Below, in pieces: positions 59,833 to 64,000 of a stretch of DNA of 64,000 bases (position 1 is the first letter of the stretch; the number at the start of each line of letters is the position of its first letter). The notes under the pieces were generated by a model. It searched no databases, had not been told where the DNA came from, and worked only from the letters and a program-made list of their open reading frames with translations. This DNA is from Roseateles sp. (GTDB lineage Bacteria > Pseudomonadota > Gammaproteobacteria > Burkholderiales > Burkholderiaceae). The DNA lies in assembly GCA_019232985.1 (NCBI GenBank), contig JAFAMW010000004.1, positions 36,896 through 100,895 on the forward strand, read 5' to 3'. The translations under genes were made by a program, and so were the position numbers.

Positions 59833-60360
59833 ATGAAGACGACCTACTACCTCACCGCTTTGTTTGCCGCTGCCACCCTCGTCGGCTGCAGCTCGACCGT
59901 GCCCCTGAATCAGCCGGCTCCGGTCGAAAACCACCCGGCCCCCGCGCCGGCCCCGACGCCGGCTCCGGCGCCGGCCGCCGAAACCCCGGTCAAGACCGTC
60001 GACCTCGGCGCGGAGCTGACCGCCGCCGTGTCGGACAAGCGTGTCGTCTACTTCGACTTCGACAGCTACGTCGTCAAGCCCGAGTACCAGAACCTGGTCG
60101 AGCTGCACGCGAAGCGCCTGAACAACGACAAGAAGATCGCACTGCGCCTCGAAGGCAATACCGACGAGCGCGGTGGCCGCGAGTACAACCTGGCCCTGGG
60201 CCAGAAGCGCGCCGAAGCTGTGGCAAAGTCGCTCGAACTGGTCGGCGTCGCCGAAGGCCAGCTCGAAGCCGTCAGCTACGGCAAGGAGCGTCCGGCCGCC
60301 GAAGGCCACGACGAGGCCGCCTGGGCCAAGAACCGTCGCGTCGAACTGAAGGACAAGTAA
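59833..60360 (+). CDS. pal: Peptidoglycan-associated lipoprotein Pal
   Basis: A 175-residue outer-membrane lipoprotein. Lipobox LVGC at residues 16-19; a Pro/Ala linker (PAPAPAPTPAPAPA) follows, then the OmpA-like peptidoglycan-binding domain with VVYFDFDSYVVKPEYQNLV, GNTDERGGREYNLALGQKRAEAV and KNRRVEL. It anchors the outer membrane to peptidoglycan and works with TolB. TGGAGTGATTCC precedes ATG 59833. Confidence 0.97.
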   Translation: MKTTYYLTALFAAATLVGCSSTVPLNQPAPVENHPAPAPAPTPAPAPAAETPVKTVDLGAELTAAVSDKRVVYFDFDSYVVKPEYQNLVELHAKRLNNDKKIALRLEGNTDERGGREYNLALGQKRAEAVAKSLELVGVAEGQLEAVSYGKERPAAEGHDEAAWAKNRRVELKDK

Positions 60361-60363
60361 TCC

Positions 60364-61152
60364 ATGCTGCTGCTGCGTTCCCGTCTGCTGCTGGTGGCCT
60401 GCGCGGCCGCCGCGGCCCTGTTCAGCCTGCCGGCGCGCGCCGCCCTGTTCGAGGACGACGAGGCGCGCCGCGCCATCCTCGAGCTGCGCGACCGCCTCGA
60501 CAAGCTCGAAGACGCGCAACGCAAGCAGCCGGATCAAGTCCAGGCGCTGGTCCAGCAGCAGCTGGACCCGCTGCGCCGCAGCGTCCTCGACCTGAACAAC
60601 CAGATCGAGGCGCTGCGCGCCGACCTCGCCAAGCTGCGCGGCGACAACGAAGAGCTCGCGCGTGCGCTCGCCGACACCCAGCGCAAGCTCGCCGACCAGA
60701 ACCAGTCGGTCGACGCGCGCCTGCGCCCGCTCGAGCCCCAGAAGGTCACGGTCGACGGCAGCGACTTCCAGGTCGCTCCCGAAGAACGCGCCCAGTACGA
60801 GGCCGCGATGGGCATGGTGCGGCGCGGCGACTTCGCGGCCGCGGCCGACGCGTTCGGCAGCTTCCTGCGCGCCTACCCGGCGAGCGGCTACCTGCCTTCG
60901 GTGCGCTACTGGCTCGGCAACGCGCAGTTCGGCAACCGCGCTTACAAGGACGCTGCGGCGAGCTTCAAGACCTTCCTCGCCGAGAACGCGCAGCACCCGC
61001 GCGCGCCCGAGGCGATGCTCGCGCTCGCGAACTGCCAGATCGAGCTCAAGGACGTGAAGCTCGGCCGCCGCAGCCTGCAGGACCTGATCAAGACCTACCC
61101 GAACAGCGACGCGGCGCAGGCCGCGAAGCAGCGGCTGAGTTCGCTGAAGTAA
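60364..61152 (+). CDS. cpoB: Cell-division coordinator CpoB (YbgF)
   Basis: A 262-residue periplasmic protein. A signal peptide ends LPARAA; residues 30-120 are a coiled coil (ELRDRLDKLEDAQRK, LNNQIEALRADLAKL), and three TPR repeats occupy the C-terminal half (YEAAMGMVRRGDFAAAADAF, SVRYWLGNAQFGNRAYKDAA, PEAMLALANCQIELKDVK). It links Tol energy to peptidoglycan synthesis. It begins 3 bases after the pal stop. Confidence 0.96.
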   Translation: MLLLRSRLLLVACAAAAALFSLPARAALFEDDEARRAILELRDRLDKLEDAQRKQPDQVQALVQQQLDPLRRSVLDLNNQIEALRADLAKLRGDNEELARALADTQRKLADQNQSVDARLRPLEPQKVTVDGSDFQVAPEERAQYEAAMGMVRRGDFAAAADAFGSFLRAYPASGYLPSVRYWLGNAQFGNRAYKDAAASFKTFLAENAQHPRAPEAMLALANCQIELKDVKLGRRSLQDLIKTYPNSDAAQAAKQRLSSLK

Positions 61153-61172
61153 GCCGCGCCGTTCCGGACCCA

Positions 61173-61194
61173 AGGCCCCGCTCGCGGGGCCTTG
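61173..61194 (+). terminator. Rho-independent terminator after cpoB
   Basis: A 9-bp GC-rich stem AAGGCCCCG/CGGGGCCTT with a CTCG tetraloop lies 20 bases after the cpoB stop and is followed by GTTCATT. The U-tract is weak but the position is right for the end of the pal-cpoB transcript. Confidence 0.7.
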
Positions 61195-61221
61195 TTCATT
61201 GCCTGAATAGAATTCCGCCCC

Positions 61222-62334
61222 ATGCAAGACATCGACATGGCCGCGCTCGGCCACCAGGTTCTGTGGGCCGCCTTCGGCCTGTCTTTCGCGTTCGGGGCGG
61301 TCGCCCAGCGCACCCATTTCTGCACGATGGGCGCCGTCGCCGACATCGTCAACATGGGCTCGTGGGCGCGCATGCGCATGTGGGTGCTCGCGATCGCGGT
61401 CGCGATGCTCGGCTTCAACGCGATGGTCTACGCGGGCTGGCTCGACGCGGCCAAGTCGATCTACGCGGCCCCGAAGCTGCTGTGGCTGTCCAACGCGGTC
61501 GGCGGCTTCATGTTCGGCTTCGGCATGGTGCTCGCGTCGGGCTGCGGCAGCAAGACGCTCGTGCGCATCGGCGCGGGCAACCTGAAGTCGCTGATCGTGT
61601 TCGTCGTGATGGGCGTCGCCGCGTTCGCGACGCTCAAGGGCGTGAGCGCGGTCGCGCGCGTCGCGACGGTCGACAAGGTGGCGGTGACGCTGGGCACGGG
61701 CCAGGACCTGCCCTCGCTGCTCGCGGCGAGCGTCGGCGTCGCCCGGCCGGTGCTGGCGCTCGCGATCGGCGGCGTGTTCGCGCTCGCGCTCATTGCCTGG
61801 GTGCTCGCGCGCGAGGAGGGCCGCAGTGCCGAGGTGCTGCTCGGCGGCATCCTGAGCGGCCTCGTCGTCGCTGCGGTCTGGTGGTTGAGCGGCAAGTTCG
61901 GCCATGTCGCCGAGGACCCGAACACGCTCGAGGAGGCTTTTGTCGGCGCAACCTCGGCCCAGCATATGGAGGGCCTGAGCTTTGTCGCGCCGATGGCCTA
62001 TGTGCTGGACTGGCTGATGTTCTTCAGCGACCAGAGCAAGGTGCTGACGATCGCGATCGTCGCCTGCTTCGGCGTCGTCGCGGGCTCGGGCGTCATGGCG
62101 CTCGCGACGCGCAGCTTCCGCTGGGAATCGTTCCGCACCGTCGACGACCTGGTCAGCCACCTTGGCGGCGCGGTGCTGATGGGCGTCGGCGGCGTCACGG
62201 CGCTCGGCTGCACGATCGGCCAGGGCATCTCGGGCGTTTCGACGCTGAGCCTCGGCAGCTTCCTCGCGCTCGCGGCGATCATCGCGGGCGCGGTCGCGAG
62301 CCTGCGCTGGCAGGTCTGGCGGCTGTCGCGCTGA
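61222..62334 (+). CDS. YeeE/YedE-family sulfur-compound transporter
   Basis: A 370-residue membrane protein with about nine hydrophobic segments. Family Cys motifs are RTHFCTMGAV near residue 31, ASGCGSKT near 105 and ALGCTIGQG near 330, the same ones that pass thiosulfate through TsuA in other bacteria. Its substrate here is not proven. Its stop overlaps the tcdA ATG as TGATG, so it may supply sulfur to tRNA or cysteine metabolism, but no thiolation gene is adjacent. Confidence 0.9.
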   Translation: MQDIDMAALGHQVLWAAFGLSFAFGAVAQRTHFCTMGAVADIVNMGSWARMRMWVLAIAVAMLGFNAMVYAGWLDAAKSIYAAPKLLWLSNAVGGFMFGFGMVLASGCGSKTLVRIGAGNLKSLIVFVVMGVAAFATLKGVSAVARVATVDKVAVTLGTGQDLPSLLAASVGVARPVLALAIGGVFALALIAWVLAREEGRSAEVLLGGILSGLVVAAVWWLSGKFGHVAEDPNTLEEAFVGATSAQHMEGLSFVAPMAYVLDWLMFFSDQSKVLTIAIVACFGVVAGSGVMALATRSFRWESFRTVDDLVSHLGGAVLMGVGGVTALGCTIGQGISGVSTLSLGSFLALAAIIAGAVASLRWQVWRLSR

Positions 62335-63131
62335 TGCCTGCCGCCGTTGCCGCCGAGCTCGAGGCCGACGCCGAGCGCCGCTTCGGCGGCCTGCGCCGGC
62401 TCTACGGCGACGCCGACTACGCGCGCCTGCGCGCCGCGCGCTTCGCCGTCGTCGGCCTCGGCGGCGTCGGTTCCTGGGTCGCCGAGGCGCTCGCGCGCTC
62501 GGGCGTCGCGGGCCTCGTGCTGATCGACTTCGACCAGGTCGCCGAGTCGAACATCAACCGCCAGATCCAGGCGCTCGGCTCGACCGTCGGCCTCGCGAAG
62601 GGCGAGGCGCTCAGGCGCCGCATCGCCGACATCCACCCGGGCTGCGCGGTCGACTTCGTCGAGGCCTTCGTCGAGCCGCCGCGCGGCGACGCGCCCGGCA
62701 ACTGGCCGGGCTTGCTGACCGCTCCCGTCGACGGTCTCGTCGACGCCTGCGATCAGGTCCGCGCGAAGGCCGAGCTCGCGGCCTGGGCGCGCGCAACAAG
62801 CACGCCTTTCGTCTGCGTCGGCGCGGCCGGCGGCAAGCGCCGCCCGCAGGCCGTCGAGGTCGAGGACCTCGGCGCCGTCACGCACGACCCGTTGCTCGCG
62901 AGCCTGCGCCAGCGCCTGCGCAAGTTCCACGGCGCGCCGCGCAGCGGCCGCGTCGACCTTGCCTGCGTGTTCTCGCGCGAGGCCGTGCAGCGGCCCGCCG
63001 CCGAGGAGGGCGAGGCCTGCGCGGTCGACGGCACGCTCAACTGCGCGGGTTACGGCTCGAGCGTGATGGTCACGGCGGGCTTCGGCATGACGGCCGCGGC
63101 CGAGCTCTTGAAGCAGTTTTTGTGTTCGTGA
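62334..63131 (+). CDS. tcdA: tRNA threonylcarbamoyladenosine dehydratase
   Basis: A 265-residue ubiquitin-E1-like protein that cyclises t6A to ct6A on tRNA position 37 using ATP. The nucleotide-binding VVGLGGVGSWVAEALARSGVAGLVLIDFD and the NINRQIQALGSTVG motif are diagnostic of TcdA/CsdL. The GCVGAAGGKRRP region is conserved, and a Cys pair occurs in the last third. The length is normal. It precedes tRNA-Lys genes by 67 bases; t6A occurs in tRNA-Lys, though the adjacency may be chance. Confidence 0.94.
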   Translation: MPAAVAAELEADAERRFGGLRRLYGDADYARLRAARFAVVGLGGVGSWVAEALARSGVAGLVLIDFDQVAESNINRQIQALGSTVGLAKGEALRRRIADIHPGCAVDFVEAFVEPPRGDAPGNWPGLLTAPVDGLVDACDQVRAKAELAAWARATSTPFVCVGAAGGKRRPQAVEVEDLGAVTHDPLLASLRQRLRKFHGAPRSGRVDLACVFSREAVQRPAAEEGEACAVDGTLNCAGYGSSVMVTAGFGMTAAAELLKQFLCS

Positions 63132-63150
63132 ACGATATGTGACCGGACGC

Positions 63151-63180
63151 TTGTCAGGCAGGGAAAATCCGGCCTATAAT
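63151..63180 (+). promoter_or_regulatory. Promoter of the tRNA-Lys cluster
   Basis: TTGTCA (63151-63156) and a perfect TATAAT (63175-63180) are separated by 18 bases, 18 bases before the first mature tRNA. It is the clearest sigma-70-type promoter in the window. Confidence 0.85.
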
Positions 63181-63198
63181 GTGAGGCTCTGCTGAAAC

Positions 63199-63274
63199 GG
63201 GTTGTTAGCTCAGTCGGTAGAGCAGCGGACTTTTAATCCGTTGGTCGCAGGTTCGAATCCTGCACAACCCACCA
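63199..63274 (+). tRNA. tRNA-Lys(TTT)
   Basis: A complete 76-base cloverleaf: acceptor GGGTTGT/ACAACCC, anticodon stem GCGGA/TCCGT with loop CTTTTAA (anticodon TTT), T-arm GGTTCGAATCC, and an encoded CCA. Confidence 0.97.
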
Positions 63275-63297
63275 GGTTTTTCTGGCTGGAATTTCGG

Positions 63298-63373
63298 GGG
63301 CTCTTAGCTCAGTTGGTAGAGCAGCGGACTCTTAATCCGTTGGTCGTAGGTTCGAATCCTACAGGGCCCACCA
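63298..63373 (+). tRNA. tRNA-Lys(CTT), copy 1
   Basis: A complete 76-base cloverleaf: acceptor GGGCTCT/AGGGCCC, anticodon loop CTCTTAA (anticodon CTT), T-arm GGTTCGAATCC and encoded CCA. The D-arm and anticodon stem are very similar to the Lys(TTT) gene upstream. Confidence 0.97.
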
Positions 63374-63399
63374 CCGAATCCAGTCTCGCGTCAGTTAGC

Positions 63400-63475
63400 G
63401 GGCTCTTAGCTCAGTTGGTAGAGCAGCGGACTCTTAATCCGTTGGTCGTAGGTTCGAATCCTACAGGGCCCACCA
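63400..63475 (+). tRNA. tRNA-Lys(CTT), copy 2
   Basis: Identical over its full 76 bases to the copy at 63298. The 26-base spacer between them is shorter than a promoter, so all three tRNAs are probably processed from one transcript ending at the terminator that follows. Confidence 0.97.
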
Positions 63476-63481
63476 AGACCG

Positions 63482-63515
63482 AAGGGACCAGGCTTAACCG
63501 CCTGGTCCCTTTTCC
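63482..63515 (+). terminator. Strong Rho-independent terminator of the tRNA-Lys operon
   Basis: A perfect 12-bp stem AAGGGACCAGGC/GCCTGGTCCCTT with a 6-base loop (TTAACC) is followed by TTCCTTTTC, 6 bases after the last tRNA. Confidence 0.93.
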
Positions 63516-63553
63516 TTTTCTGGCCAGGTTTTCTTACTGCATATACCGAGCGT

Positions 63554-63649
63554 GCCGGGCTACGGGGGCCCGCCATTGCTCCGTGTCCCCCGCCTTGCTG
63601 CGCAAGGCTCCTCCTTTACCTGCGCAATGGCGGCCCCCCGCATCCCGGC
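63554..63649. repeat. Nested palindromic element, unit 1
   Basis: A 46-base core (63579-63624) with an internal hairpin GCCTTGC/GCAAGGC is flanked by outer arms (63554-63578 and 63625-63649) that pair with each other at 22 of 25 positions. The core recurs inverted in unit 2. The 428-bp gap 63476-63903 contains no gene that I can support; these two elements fill most of it. Confidence 0.85.
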
Positions 63650-63701
63650 TCTCCACCGCAAGCGTTTCGCGGCGAACAAAAACCGGCGGGGCAGCGCTCG
63701 G

Positions 63702-63799
63702 GCGCAGGAGTGCGGGGAAGCCGGCTACGCAGGTAAAGGAGGAGCCTCGCGCAGCGAGGCGGGGGACACGGAGTAGACGGCTTCCCCGCGATCCTGCGC
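63702..63799. repeat. Nested palindromic element, unit 2
   Basis: A 46-base core (63728-63773) is the inverted copy of the unit 1 core with 44 of 46 identities; the two changes form a compensatory pair in the inner hairpin (GCCTCGC/GCGAGGC). Outer arms (63702-63727, 63774-63799) pair at 23 of 26 positions but differ from the arms of unit 1. This looks like a mobile or REP-type repeat inserted into palindromes. Confidence 0.85.
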
Positions 63800-63903
63800 T
63801 GGTGGCAGTACAGACAACATCGGTGGCGATGTCGCGCGCATGACGGCGCGGGTATTGTCCGCGTGCTCCAATCGCGCGATCCAAAGACCGCCGGAGCCAC
63901 ACC

Positions 63904-64000
63904 ATGCGCAACCGTCAGATCCTCCTCGCCTCGCGCCCCCAGGGCGAGCCCACGCTCGACAATTTCAAGCTCGTCGAGGCGCCGCTGCCCGAGCTCGCCG
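63904..64000 (+). CDS. NADP-dependent oxidoreductase (MDR/quinone-oxidoreductase type), partial
   Basis: The first 32 residues read MRNRQILLASRPQGEPTLDNF and continue with KLVEAPLPELA, the usual start of the CurA/YncB group of zinc-free medium-chain dehydrogenases/reductases. GGAG lies 6-10 bases before ATG 63904. The gene runs off the right edge, so catalytic features cannot be seen. Confidence 0.8.
   Translation, partial: MRNRQILLASRPQGEPTLDNFKLVEAPLPELA

Noticed and set aside
63202..63843. Open frame of 213 codons running across the tRNA-Lys cluster
   Set aside because: Its repeated LLAQLVEQRTLNPLVVGSNP phrases are translated tRNA genes, and its end is translated palindrome sequence.
63476..63903. 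Palindromic elements as a CRISPR array or integron attC sites
   Set aside because: There are only two copies in opposite orientation with no regular spacers, and no attC core motifs or cas/integrase genes are present.

Overview
The window is very GC-rich, densely packed bacterial chromosome with no insertion sequence, prophage or CRISPR array that I can see. Gene order points to a betaproteobacterium of the order Burkholderiales, plausibly the Oxalobacteraceae/Massilia group. The clearest markers are the run yebC-purD-acyltransferase-hemF-nadD-rsfS-rlmH-maf-rng, recJ next to a 'phosphoglycerate mutase-like' gene, and tolB-pal-cpoB. This placement is inferred from synteny and protein character, not from a database search.

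Layout. 1-12.5 kb: a RidA protein; a minus-strand group of YciO-type protein, RNase AM-like PHP phosphatase and Dcp-like M3 peptidase; a chemoreceptor; recJ with its partner; then a plus-strand LpxH-like phosphoesterase, ppk1 and sixA. 12.7-18.4 kb: a five-gene surface-structure locus with three small secreted proteins (two clearly DUF4402), a PapD-like chaperone and a large atypical usher-like outer-membrane protein. 18.5-30.5 kb: prolyl oligopeptidase, tRNA-Gly(CCC), a membrane diguanylate cyclase, an APC permease under a possible FNR-type box, a second chemoreceptor, and a hybrid histidine kinase with a REC-GGDEF partner. 30.6-36.7 kb: a lipoprotein 5'-nucleotidase and a TonB-dependent receptor, preceded by a 320-bp AT-richer leader with several LacI/PurR-type boxes, then gabD. 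36.8-48 kb: alaS, a YecA-like protein, small unknowns, a GNAT enzyme with a tandem repeat at its stop codon, glnS, a LytS/LytTR two-component operon and a third chemoreceptor. 48.1-56.2 kb: the yebC-to-rng housekeeping run, where nadD and rsfS are joined in one reading frame, ending in a truncated DUF817 remnant. 56.2-64 kb: acetoacetate decarboxylase and patatin, tolB-pal-cpoB, a YeeE/YedE transporter, tcdA, three tRNA-Lys genes, two nested hairpin repeats, and the start of a quinone-oxidoreductase-like gene.

Themes. Signalling is prominent: three chemoreceptors, two GGDEF proteins with intact active and inhibitory sites, one hybrid kinase and one LytTR pair. Envelope functions recur (TolB/Pal/CpoB, usher-like system, TonB receptor). 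The most unusual items are the DUF4402/chaperone/usher-like locus, the stop-less nadD-rsfS junction followed by a histone-like RsfS tail, the PurR-like operators before a TonB receptor/nucleotidase pair, and the paired nested palindromes after the tRNA-Lys cluster.
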